A stretch of 10,894 nucleotides of DNA from Bradyrhizobiaceae bacterium (GCA_016793685.1 JAEULX010000024.1:1-10894), one strand, 5' to 3'. Shown: positions 1 through 7,040, counted from the first letter of the stretch. Numbers and translations: made by a program. The notes: generated from the sequence alone by a model not told the origin.

Positions 1-1
1 A

Positions 2-283
2 CAAGGAAAGATGGTCGCGCTGGGACGCGCGATGATGGTCGGAACGCGGGCGATCCTGCTCGACGAGCCGTTTCAGGGGCTCGCGCCTGCGCTCGCGCGA
101 ACCTACGCGGCGGCGCTTTCGCGCCTGCGCGAAAGCAGGCGTGACCTCGGCATGCTGATCTCGGAATCGACGCCGAAGCTCCTGGACAAGATCACCGACA
201 CGGCGCTGACCATCGAGCGCGGGGAAATCATTCCCGCCGCCGGCGGCAACGGCGCGGCGGCGAACGGAGCCGCTTCGGCCTGA
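2..283 (+). CDS. LivF-like branched-chain amino acid/aromatic acid ABC transporter ATPase (3' end only)
   Basis: Only the C-terminal ~93 residues are in the window; the reading frame is open to the left edge, so the Met at position 11 is internal. The first residues (QGKMVALGRAMM) are the end of the ABC signature region. Walker B and D-loop follow as ILLDEPFQGLAPAL, with the catalytic Glu after the Asp. The switch region reads MLISES, without the His of most ABC ATPases; LivF-type ATPases commonly have a Glu-Gln pair there, so this fits LivF rather than LivG. The GLAP after the Walker B box is also typical of LivF. The protein ends in a low-complexity Gly/Ala/Asn tail. Proteins of this family sit on the cytoplasmic face of a LIV/HAAT importer and power uptake of branched-chain amino acids or aromatic acids. 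Its neighbours (CoA ligase, thioesterase) favour an organic acid as cargo, which is inference. Walker A lies outside the window. Confidence 0.85.
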   Translation, partial: QGKMVALGRAMMVGTRAILLDEPFQGLAPALARTYAAALSRLRESRRDLGMLISESTPKLLDKITDTALTIERGEIIPAAGGNGAAANGAASA

Positions 284-319
284 GACGGGGTTTGCGGCCG
301 GCTTGTTGCACTTGTGCCT

Positions 320-808
320 TCAGTCGCGTTTCGACCTGACGGCCATCACGCTTCCCATCTCCTTCGGCTTTGGCAAATCCTTGTGGGTTTCCCACATCAC
401 GCGCAGGAGCCGCTGCGATTCCTCGGGCATCGGCTCGACTTTACGATTGGTGAGATCGACATGCACCGCGAGCTGCTCCAGCGTCGCCATCTGCGCGTTC
501 TTGCCCACGTGCCACATGCGGTGGAAATAGTTGATGCGCTTGTCGTCGAATCCGAGCAGCTGCGTGGTGACCGCAACCTCCTCGTTGACGCTCAGTTCGC
601 GCTGATAGGTGATATGCGTCTCCACCGCGAAGGTCGATTTTCCGGTGCGCTGGCGATAGGGCTTGCCGAGGCCGATCAGCGGATAGAACGCGTCGGTGCC
701 GTGATCGAAGATCAGGACGAAATAGGCGACGTTCATGTGGCCGTTGTAGTCCAGCCACTCGGGAAGCACGCGTTCCTTCCATCGTGAGATCGGAGCCTCG
801 AAAGCCAT
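320..808 (-). CDS. Hotdog-fold acyl-CoA thioesterase (4HBT / betainyl-CoA thioesterase-like)
   Basis: A 162-residue protein with the single-domain hotdog thioesterase pattern. The N-terminal motif LPEWLDYNGHMNVAYFV (residues 15-31) contains the Asp-Tyr-Asn-Gly-His-Met-Asn block at the start of the long hotdog helix. The second conserved strand is FAVETHITYQREL (60-72). Family members hydrolyse acyl-CoA to free acid and CoA in the cytoplasm. The nearest families I recall are 4-hydroxybenzoyl-CoA thioesterases and betainyl-CoA thioesterases of carnitine degradation; I cannot decide the acyl group from sequence. The start ATG (806-808) has a good Shine-Dalgarno, AAAGGA, 6 nt upstream. It lies 90 nt downstream of the CoA ligase on the same strand, so the two are probably co-transcribed and the thioesterase may recycle CoA from dead-end aryl-CoA esters. 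It converges with the ABC gene, whose stop is 36 nt away. Confidence 0.88.
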   Translation of the reverse strand: MAFEAPISRWKERVLPEWLDYNGHMNVAYFVLIFDHGTDAFYPLIGLGKPYRQRTGKSTFAVETHITYQRELSVNEEVAVTTQLLGFDDKRINYFHRMWHVGKNAQMATLEQLAVHVDLTNRKVEPMPEESQRLLRVMWETHKDLPKPKEMGSVMAVRSKRD

Positions 809-814
809 TTTCCG

Positions 815-820
815 TCCTTT
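815..820 (-). promoter_or_regulatory. Ribosome binding site of the thioesterase gene
   Basis: Read on the minus strand this is AAAGGA, 6 nt before the ATG at 806-808. It supports that start codon and independent translation of the thioesterase after the 90-nt gap from the ligase gene. Confidence 0.65.
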
Positions 821-898
821 CCTGCCCGCCGGGAGGCGGCTGCGGCATTGGTCAGCGCGTCGGGGTTGGTGCGAGAAAGCGAAGTCCGCGGGCAGGCT

Positions 899-2497
899 CT
901 ATGTCGCCTGCTCGCGCAGTTTGAACCGCTGGATCTTGCCGGTCACCGTCTTCGGCAATTCGGGCACGAAATAGAACCAGCGCGGACGCTTGAAGCTCGG
1001 AAGGTTCTCCCGGCAGAGATCGGTCAGTTCGCGCAGCGCTGCGTCGGGATCATCGTCGGGATTCACCAGCACGATGTAGGCGGCGGGCCTGGTCAGCGCA
1101 TTTTCGTCGGCCTGCCCGATCACGCCGGCTTCCTTCACCTTCGGATGGGCGAGCAGTTTCGACTCGATCTCGATCGGCGAGCACCACTGTCCGCCCACCT
1201 TCATCATGTCGTCGGCACGTCCGGCGTTGATGTAATAGCCATCGGCGTCGACGTAATACATGTCGCCGGTGTTGAGCCACTCGCCGACCATCGTCTTCTT
1301 CGTCTTTTCCGGATTGTTCCAGTAGCATCGCGCGTTGGATTCGCCCTTGACCCAGAGCGTCCCGATGCTGCCGTCGGTGACTTCCTCGCCGTCCTCGCCG
1401 ATGATCTTGGCTTCGTATCCCGGCACCGGCTTGCCCGAGCTTCCCGGCCGGATGTCGTCGACCGTATTGGAGACGAAGACGTGCAGCACTTCGGTCGAAC
1501 CGATCCCTTCCTGGATCGGAATTCCGGTCAGCGCCTTCCACTGTTCGAATATCGGCGCAGGCAAGGACTCACCCGCCGTCAGGCAGCGGCGCAGCGCGTC
1601 GAGCCGCCGCGGGCGTTGCCTGTACGCATGGATCATCTGGCCGTAAAGGGTGGGAACGCCGAAGAAGGCCGTCGCCTTCGATTGTTCGAGGATGTCGAGC
1701 GCGAGATCAGCCGTCGTTCGTTCCGGTTGCAGAACGGTGCATGCGCCCATCCACAGCGGAAACGTCATCCCGCCGCCGAACCCGAAGGAGAAGAAAAGCT
1801 TGCCGGCGCAGAACACGACGTCGTCGGGCTCGAGGCCGGCGACCTTGTGTCCGTAGCGCTCGCTGGTCACCACCATGTCGCGATGGCGATGGACGACGCC
1901 TTTCGGAAGCCCGGTCGAACCCGAGGAGAACAGCCAGAAGCAATCGTCGGTCGCGGCCGTCTCCGCCGGCTCGAGACGAGGCGATGCGGCGGCGATGCGC
2001 TCGGCGAGAGACCCCGATCCGTCGATGGGAAGGATGAAGCGGGGCTGCGACGTCATTTTTTCGAGCCCGGCGACCTGGCCTTCCAGAGCCGCCGAATAGA
2101 CGAATGCTTCGCACTGGGAGTCGTCGATGAGATGGCGGTAGTCGTTCGCCTTCACGAACGTACTGGCGGAGATCGGGATGATTCCGGCTTTGATGGCGCC
2201 CCAGAAGACATAGAAGTAATAAGGGTCGTCCTGGGCGGCCATCATCAAACGGCTGCCCGGCTTGAGCCCGAGATCGAGCAACGCGTTGCCGGCGCGCGCG
2301 ACGTTCTCCGACAGCTCGGCATAGGTGATATCCTGGCCCGCGTAACGCACGGCGACCGCGCCGCCGCGCCCCTCCGCAACCGGCCTGTCGATGAACGGAA
2401 CGGCGACGTTGAAGATTTCGGAGAAGTGAAGCGCGTTGGGCGTCACGCTTTCATCGACGACGACGACATGCTTCTGGTGAGCGGTGGTCAAACCCAT
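899..2497 (-). CDS. Benzoate-CoA ligase family protein (AMP-forming aryl/acyl-CoA synthetase)
   Basis: A 532-residue member of the ANL superfamily, full length for benzoate-CoA ligases (about 510-540). It should activate a carboxylic acid with ATP and CoA through an acyl-adenylate, in the cytoplasm. Visible core motifs: P-loop SSGSTGLPKG (191-200), A5 motif GIGSTE (331-336) followed by VLHVFVSN, A7 motif WLNTGD (407-412), hinge region GRADDMMKVGGQW (426-438) and C-terminal A10 motif PKTVTGKIQR with catalytic Lys521. The GSTE-x-LH-x-F-x-SN stretch is characteristic of the benzoate/4-hydroxybenzoate-CoA ligase subfamily (BadA, HbaA, BclA) rather than of fatty acyl-CoA ligases. Substrate could be benzoate, a hydroxy- or aminobenzoate, or a heteroaromatic acid. 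The start ATG (2495-2497) has only a weak G-rich stretch upstream. It is divergent from the Mo-hydroxylase operon, with 152 bp between start codons, and leads into the thioesterase gene. Confidence 0.92.
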   Translation of the reverse strand: MGLTTAHQKHVVVVDESVTPNALHFSEIFNVAVPFIDRPVAEGRGGAVAVRYAGQDITYAELSENVARAGNALLDLGLKPGSRLMMAAQDDPYYFYVFWGAIKAGIIPISASTFVKANDYRHLIDDSQCEAFVYSAALEGQVAGLEKMTSQPRFILPIDGSGSLAERIAAASPRLEPAETAATDDCFWLFSSGSTGLPKGVVHRHRDMVVTSERYGHKVAGLEPDDVVFCAGKLFFSFGFGGGMTFPLWMGACTVLQPERTTADLALDILEQSKATAFFGVPTLYGQMIHAYRQRPRRLDALRRCLTAGESLPAPIFEQWKALTGIPIQEGIGSTEVLHVFVSNTVDDIRPGSSGKPVPGYEAKIIGEDGEEVTDGSIGTLWVKGESNARCYWNNPEKTKKTMVGEWLNTGDMYYVDADGYYINAGRADDMMKVGGQWCSPIEIESKLLAHPKVKEAGVIGQADENALTRPAAYIVLVNPDDDPDAALRELTDLCRENLPSFKRPRWFYFVPELPKTVTGKIQRFKLREQAT

Positions 2498-2585
2498 GAA
2501 TCCAACCCCAATCGCGACGGGCGCAGCGGAACTTGTGTGCCATTGGATGCCGCGAACTCCCCGTCGGCGGCGAGCGAGTTCGTCG

Positions 2586-2616
2586 TTGACAATCCCCGAA
2601 ATGTCACGGATATAAG
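2586..2616 (+). promoter_or_regulatory. Sigma-70-type promoter for the molybdenum hydroxylase operon
   Basis: A perfect -35 hexamer TTGACA (2586-2591) and a -10 TATAAG (2611-2616, five of six) are separated by 19 bp, slightly longer than the ideal 17. The region is clearly AT-richer than the surrounding DNA. A start point near 2623 would leave a leader of roughly 27 nt before the ATG at 2650. No Shine-Dalgarno is evident in that leader. The -10 box overlaps the palindrome at 2609-2625, which suits repression. The 2498-2649 gap must also hold the promoter of the divergent ligase gene; I see no convincing minus-strand hexamer pair. Confidence 0.5.
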
Positions 2617-2625
2617 AAATATCAC
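2609..2625. promoter_or_regulatory. Candidate operator, site 1 (palindrome over the -10 box)
   Basis: GATAT and ATATC form a perfect 5-bp inverted repeat around AAGAA (2609-2623). The right half continues as GAAATATCAC, a 10-mer that recurs exactly at 7048-7057 ahead of the DUF2848-GntR operon. Over 17 bp the two sites agree at 13 positions. The GntR/FCD protein encoded in the window is the likely binder, by inference only. Confidence 0.45.
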
Positions 2626-2649
2626 AACAGTATTACGCGTTCAATCCTC

Positions 2650-5600
2650 ATGGCCCAACCTCCTTCTCAGCCTTCGCACGATGGACTCGAACGCCGCTGG
2701 CTCGGCCGCCCCGTCGAGCGGATCGAAGACGCGACCCTGCTGACCGGCCACGGCTATTTCGCCGACGACATGCCGACGCGGGCCGGCACGCTGCATGCCG
2801 CGATCCTTCGCTCTCCCCATGCGCACGCCGAGATCGTCGCGATCGACACCGCGAAGGCGATGGCGCGGTCGGGCGTGGTCGCCGTGCTGACCGGCGCTGA
2901 AATCAAGCAGGATTCCGATCCTTTCATCATCGTGCTGCGGCAGCCGATGGACCAGTGGTCGCTCGCCACCGACCGCGTCCGGTTCGTCGGCGAGGCCGTG
3001 GCGGTCGTCATTGCCGAGGACCGTTATATCGCGGAAGACGCCGTCGACGATATCGAGGTCGAATACCGCAAGCTGCCGGCGGTCATCGATCCGATGTCGG
3101 CAACGGCCGCAGACGCGCCGTTGGTCCATCCGGCGGTCGGCTCCAACGTTCCGTCCGAGCGCCATTTCAGTTACGGCGATCCGGAGCGACGCTTCGCCGA
3201 AGCCGATCGGGTCGTGGAGATCACGATCGACTATCCGCGCAATTCGCAGACCCCGCTCGAGGGCTTTGTCGTCGCCGCCGACTACCAGCCGGGCGAGGGC
3301 GTCTACGATGTCATGTGCAACTTCCAGGGGCCGTTCACCGTCCATCCGGTGATGTCCAAGGCGCTGCGCTGCAGCGGCGCACAGTTGCGCATCCGCACAC
3401 CCGCCTATTCGGGTGGCGGCTTCGGCGTGAAGCAGGCGATCTTCCCCTATGTCGTTCTCATGTGCATCGCCTCGCGGCGCACCGGCCGTCCGGTCAAATG
3501 GGTCGAGGACCGGTTCGAGCACCTGACCGCGGCGATCGCCGCGCCCAATCGCATCATCCGCGCCGCGGCGGCAGTGAAGAACGACGGCCTGGTCACCGCG
3601 TTCCGCTTCGAACAGATCGACGACTACGGCGCCTATCTGCGTCCGCCGATGCCGGGGCCGCTCTATCGCCAGCACGGCATCATGAGCGGCGCCTATGCCG
3701 CCAAGGACATGCAGATCGTCAACAAGCTGGTGATGACCAACAAGACGCCATCGGGAATGGTGCGCGGCTTCGGCGGACCACAGATCTATTATGGCTTGGA
3801 ACGGCTGATGCAGCGGGTCGCGGTCGAACTCGGCCTCGATCCGCTCGACGTGATCCGCAAGAACCTGGTTCCTGCGGGCTCGTTTCCCTATCGGGCGCCG
3901 GCCGGCGCCTTGATCGATTCGGGGGATTATCAAACCGCCATCGCCATGGCCGAACGCGATGGCGGGCTTGCCGACCTTCGCCGCCGGCGCGACGAGGCGC
4001 GGGCCGCCGGACGCATCTATGGAATCGGCTTCGCCGCCATTGTCGAGCCCGCCCAATCGAACATGGGCTATCTGAGCACCATCGTTCCGGTGGAGGAGCG
4101 CCGCAAGGCCGGACCGAAGGGCGGCAACGTCGCCTACGCCACCGTGAACGTGGATTGCCTGGGCGCCGTCAGCGTCACCGCCGACAGCCTGCCGCAAGGC
4201 CAGGGCCACGCGACCATTCTCAGCCAGATCGTCGCCGAGCAACTCGGCCTCGATCCGCACGACATCCGCTGCAACATGGAGCGCGACACCCAGCGCGATC
4301 CCTGGTCGATCGCCACCGGCAACTATTCGAGCCGGTTTTCCTCGTCCACCGCGGTGGTCGCGCAGATGGCCGCGAAGAAAGTCCGCGCCAAGATCGCCCA
4401 GATCGCGAGCCAGACCCTCAACGTTCCCGCCGACGAGGTCGCCTTCGGTGACGGCAAGGTGTTCGCGAAGAACAATCCCGACAACAACATCCGTTTCTCG
4501 CGGATCGCCGGCACGGCGCACTGGTCTCCCAGCGAGTTGCCGACCGGAATGGCGCCGGGGATTTCCGAGACCGCGTCCTACTCGGCGCCCGAGATCGAGC
4601 CGCCGAACGACGCCGACCAGATCAACACGTCGCTGACCTACGGCTTCGTGTTCGATTTCTGCGGGATCGAGATCGACCGCGACACCGGCGCCATCCGCAT
4701 CGACAAGTATGTGACGATGCATGACGCGGGGCGCATCCTCAATCCGCTGATCGCCGACGGCCAGATTTACGGTTCGTTCGGCTGGGGCATCGGTTGCGCG
4801 CTGCTGGAAGAGTTCGCCTATGGCGCGGATGGCAGTTTCCTGTCCGGCACCTTCGCCGACTATCTCTGTCCGACCGCGTGCGAGGTGCCGCGTCCCGTCA
4901 TTCTGCACATGGAAAGTCCGTCGCCGCTCACCCCGCTCGGGGCCAAAGGCATCGGCGAAGGCAACTGCATGAGCACGCCGGTGTGTATCGCCAACGCCGT
5001 TGCCGATGCGCTGGGCGTGAAGGACGTAAAGCTTCCGCTGACGCCCGCGCGGGTCAAGGCGCTGATGGGCGAAACCGAAAAGCCGCCGCGGGTCGCAGCA
5101 AAAGCACCGCCGGCGCGCGCGGCGGCGGCGGCCACCCCGGGCGGCAAGGCCTTGACGGGAAGCGGAGCCCAGACGGTGCCGGCAAGCCCGGAGGTCATCT
5201 GGCGCGCGCTGCTCGATCCCAAAGTGCTGGCCCGCGTCATCCCCGGTTGCCATGCGCTCGACCAGACCGGGCCGAACGAATACCGCGCCGAGGTCTCGCT
5301 CGGCGTCGGGATCGTCAAAGGCCGCTTCACCGCTCGCGTTGCGCTCACCGATCTCGACCCGCCTCGCGCCGCGACGCTTTCCGGCGGACTGGAGGGCTCG
5401 CTCGGTTCGACGACCGGAAGCGGTCGCGTGCGGCTGGTCCCGCAGGGCGCCGTGACGCAGATCGACTATGATTATGTCGTCGAGATCAGCGGCAAGGCCG
5501 CGGCGGTGGGCGGCCGCATGCTCGACGGCGCGACGAAAGTGCTGATCGGTCAGTTCTTCCAGCGGCTTTTCGCCGAGATCGCGCCGGAGGCGGCGCCGCG

Positions 5601-5661
5601 TCCGGGCCCGGCGCGCACGTGGTGGCAGCGGCTTCTCAAATTCCTTGGATTGCAGTCATGA
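2650..5661 (+). CDS. Xanthine dehydrogenase family Mo-cofactor large subunit with C-terminal CoxG (SRPBCC) domain
   Basis: A 1003-residue catalytic subunit, longer than the usual 750-800. Residues 15-805 form the Mo-pterin part: the N-terminal a/b hammerhead domain (GHGYFADD, RSPHAHA, RFVGEAVAV), cofactor loop SGGGFGVKQ (254-262), active-site loop VRGFGGPQ (371-378), pterin loop LPQGQGH (514-520), and the catalytic base Glu770 in AKGIGEGN (765-772). The loop resembles that of xanthine dehydrogenase and lacks the Cys of form-I CO dehydrogenase (CSFR), so CO oxidation is unlikely. An Ala/Pro/Lys-rich linker (about 808-835) joins a CoxG-like SRPBCC domain (about 838-975: VPASPEVIWRALLDP, VIPGC, LGVGIVKGRF, GLEGSLGSTTGSG). 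The protein ends in a Trp/Leu/Lys amphipathic segment, WWQRLLKFLGLQS. No Tat or Sec signal is seen, so it should be cytoplasmic. It probably hydroxylates an aromatic or heteroaromatic substrate or oxidises an aldehyde. The substrate is unknown. The TGA overlaps the next ATG. Confidence 0.93.
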   Translation: MAQPPSQPSHDGLERRWLGRPVERIEDATLLTGHGYFADDMPTRAGTLHAAILRSPHAHAEIVAIDTAKAMARSGVVAVLTGAEIKQDSDPFIIVLRQPMDQWSLATDRVRFVGEAVAVVIAEDRYIAEDAVDDIEVEYRKLPAVIDPMSATAADAPLVHPAVGSNVPSERHFSYGDPERRFAEADRVVEITIDYPRNSQTPLEGFVVAADYQPGEGVYDVMCNFQGPFTVHPVMSKALRCSGAQLRIRTPAYSGGGFGVKQAIFPYVVLMCIASRRTGRPVKWVEDRFEHLTAAIAAPNRIIRAAAAVKNDGLVTAFRFEQIDDYGAYLRPPMPGPLYRQHGIMSGAYAAKDMQIVNKLVMTNKTPSGMVRGFGGPQIYYGLERLMQRVAVELGLDPLDVIRKNLVPAGSFPYRAPAGALIDSGDYQTAIAMAERDGGLADLRRRRDEARAAGRIYGIGFAAIVEPAQSNMGYLSTIVPVEERRKAGPKGGNVAYATVNVDCLGAVSVTADSLPQGQGHATILSQIVAEQLGLDPHDIRCNMERDTQRDPWSIATGNYSSRFSSSTAVVAQMAAKKVRAKIAQIASQTLNVPADEVAFGDGKVFAKNNPDNNIRFSRIAGTAHWSPSELPTGMAPGISETASYSAPEIEPPNDADQINTSLTYGFVFDFCGIEIDRDTGAIRIDKYVTMHDAGRILNPLIADGQIYGSFGWGIGCALLEEFAYGADGSFLSGTFADYLCPTACEVPRPVILHMESPSPLTPLGAKGIGEGNCMSTPVCIANAVADALGVKDVKLPLTPARVKALMGETEKPPRVAAKAPPARAAAAATPGGKALTGSGAQTVPASPEVIWRALLDPKVLARVIPGCHALDQTGPNEYRAEVSLGVGIVKGRFTARVALTDLDPPRAATLSGGLEGSLGSTTGSGRVRLVPQGAVTQIDYDYVVEISGKAAAVGGRMLDGATKVLIGQFFQRLFAEIAPEAAPRPGPARTWWQRLLKFLGLQS

Positions 5662-6485
5662 AGCCGAAACCCTTCACCTATCTGCGACCGGCGGACATCA
5701 ACGAGGCGCTCCAGGCGCTTGCTCGCATCGGCGAGGATGCGCGCATCCTGGCGGGCGGCCAATCGCTCCTGCCGATGATGAACTTTCGCCTCGCGCAGGC
5801 GAGGGCATTGATCGACATCTCGCGCCTTGCGCCGCTCGCCTATATCCGCAAGACGGCCGGCGAAATCGAAATCGGCGCGGCGACGACGCAGGCTCAGCTG
5901 CTGGCGTGGCCGCAGCTCGGCGACGCAACCCCGCTGCTGAGCGCGGCGCTGCCGCATGTCGGGCATTTCCAGACCAGGAGCCGCGGCACCGTCTGCGGCA
6001 GCATCGCCCATTCCGATCCGGCGTCCGAGTTGCCGCTTTGCCTCGCGACGCTCGAGGGCAAGGTCGTTCTGCGCTCGTCGAAGGGCGAACGCGTGCTCCC
6101 TGCCGCCGAGTTCCAGACCGGCATGCTGGCGACCGCCCGGCGCCCGGACGAGGTGGTCGTTGCGGTACGCTTTCCGGAGCGCAAGCAGGGCGCGGGCTAT
6201 GCCTTCATGGAGATGGCGCAGCGCCACGGCGATTTTGCGATCTGCGCCGTCGCCGCCGTGGTGTCCGGAAAAACCACCCGGCTCGGGGTTGGCGGCGTGG
6301 CCGACAAGCCGACGGTGCGCGAATGGTCGGGCTTGCCCAACGGAGAACTCGACGACGCGCTGAATGATTTCGCCTGGGAACTCGGCGGAACGGACGACCA
6401 TCACGCGACTGCAGCCTACCGGCGCGAGCTGGTTCGTCGGCTTGGGCGGCGCGCCATCGAGGAGGCCGCTAAATGCTCGAGCTGA
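5658..6485 (+). CDS. FAD-binding medium subunit of the molybdenum hydroxylase (CoxM-like)
   Basis: A 275-residue subunit that takes electrons from the [2Fe-2S] centres onto FAD. The start is the ATG at 5658 (MKPKPFTYLRPADINEAL), overlapping the large-subunit TGA as ATGA; an in-frame ATG at 5619 lies inside the upstream gene and adds residues that do not fit the family. FAD-binding motifs are AGGQSLLPMM (32-41) and TVCGSIAHSDPASELP (111-126), where the family usually has Gly-Gly rather than Cys-Gly at 113-114. The C-terminal CO-dehydrogenase-flavoprotein domain covers about residues 175-270. Only four Cys are present (113, 128, 196, 273), scattered, so the Cys-rich [4Fe-4S] insert of 4-hydroxybenzoyl-CoA reductase beta subunits is absent. 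It is translationally coupled on both sides. Confidence 0.92.
   Translation: MKPKPFTYLRPADINEALQALARIGEDARILAGGQSLLPMMNFRLAQARALIDISRLAPLAYIRKTAGEIEIGAATTQAQLLAWPQLGDATPLLSAALPHVGHFQTRSRGTVCGSIAHSDPASELPLCLATLEGKVVLRSSKGERVLPAAEFQTGMLATARRPDEVVVAVRFPERKQGAGYAFMEMAQRHGDFAICAVAAVVSGKTTRLGVGGVADKPTVREWSGLPNGELDDALNDFAWELGGTDDHHATAAYRRELVRRLGRRAIEEAAKCSS
6459..6465 (+). promoter_or_regulatory. Strong ribosome binding site of the iron-sulfur subunit gene
   Basis: GAGGAGG lies 7 nt before the ATG at 6473, inside the end of the FAD-subunit gene. It fixes the small-subunit start and therefore the 13-nt overlap. Confidence 0.75.
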
Positions 6486-6973
6486 AGGAAGGGGTGCGCC
6501 ACCCCGTCGACTTCATTCTCAACGGCAAGCCGGCGCGGGGTCTCGCCGAACCGCGCATGCTGCTGAGCGATTTCCTGCGCCAGGAGCTTGGCTGCGCGGA
6601 GATTCACGTCGGCTGCGAACACGGGGTTTGCGGTGCCTGCACGGTCCTGATCGACGGAATTCCGGCTCGGAGCTGTCTGACGCTTGCCGTTCAGACGGCG
6701 GGCCGCACGGTCGAGACGGTTCGCAGCCTCGCCGCGGAAGACGGCGCGCTGAGCGACCTGCAGGAAGCCTTCCGGCGCCACCACGCCCTGCAATGCGGTT
6801 ACTGCACGCCAGGCATTCTGATGTCGGCCGAGCAGTTCCTGCGCGAGCGGGCCGATCCCTCCGAGCAGGAGGTTCGCGAAATGTTGAGCGGCCATATCTG
6901 CCGGTGCACCGGCTATGTGGGAATCGTCGAAGCCATCCTCGAGACGGCGCGGTCGCGCGCCGGCGCACGGTGA
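6473..6973 (+). CDS. [2Fe-2S] iron-sulfur small subunit of the molybdenum hydroxylase (CoxS-like)
   Basis: A 166-residue electron-transfer subunit with two [2Fe-2S] clusters. The N-terminal plant-ferredoxin-type cluster is bound by Cys48, 53, 56 and 68 (GCEHGVCGACTVLIDG and RSCL). The C-terminal four-helix domain carries the second cluster through Cys108 and 111 (QCGYCTPG) and Cys143 and 145 (HICRCTGY), with Gln107 in its usual place next to the molybdopterin. No Tat signal is present, so the complex should be cytoplasmic, unlike periplasmic PaoABC. The gene overlaps the FAD-subunit gene by 13 nt. The L-M-S gene order is unlike the coxMSL order of classical CO dehydrogenase operons. No maturation genes (XdhC, CoxD/E/F type) follow in the window. 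Confidence 0.94.
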   Translation: MLELKEGVRHPVDFILNGKPARGLAEPRMLLSDFLRQELGCAEIHVGCEHGVCGACTVLIDGIPARSCLTLAVQTAGRTVETVRSLAAEDGALSDLQEAFRRHHALQCGYCTPGILMSAEQFLRERADPSEQEVREMLSGHICRCTGYVGIVEAILETARSRAGAR

Positions 6974-7037
6974 CGGCGCTGCCGTTCCCCGGGCGCCGCG
7001 ACGGGCCGTAAATGCCGGTCATCGGCGTTGCGCCGGC
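6974..7037. other. GC-rich stem-loops after the small-subunit gene
   Basis: Immediately after the TGA, CGGCGC (6974-6979) can pair with GCGCCG (6993-6998). A second hairpin, CGGCG-TTG-CGCCG, is at 7023-7035. Neither is followed by a T run, so these are not good intrinsic terminators; they could protect a 3' end or be chance pairing in GC-rich DNA. Confidence 0.25.
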
Positions 7038-7040
7038 TAC

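Noticed and set aside
284..319. Possible terminator between the ABC gene and the thioesterase gene
   Set aside because: The only stem is GCAC-TT-GTGC, with 4-bp arms and a loop too small to be stable and no T run.
848..2743. 631-codon open frame on the plus strand opposite the CoA ligase
   Set aside because: The minus strand carries all ANL motifs in order. The plus-strand product has no motif, crosses the divergent promoter region and runs into the start of the next gene in another frame.
5100..5145. GC-rich simple repeat in the large-subunit gene
   Set aside because: It encodes the Ala-rich interdomain linker in frame. Codon bias for Ala and Pro explains it without a separate repeat element.
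2641..5253. 870-codon open frame on the minus strand opposite the Mo large subunit
   Set aside because: It is an antisense shadow of a strongly conserved gene. Its translation is rich in Arg, Asp and Gly without recognisable domains, as expected when a GC-biased gene is read on the other strand.
5619..5657. Upstream in-frame ATG for the FAD subunit
   Set aside because: The added residues come from inside the large-subunit gene and precede the normal family N-terminus. The ATGA overlap at 5658-5661 is the usual arrangement.
2650..6973. Assignment as coxLMS for CO oxidation
   Set aside because: The Mo-Cu loop Cys is absent and the loop is xanthine-dehydrogenase-like. The gene order and fused CoxG domain also differ from classical cox clusters.
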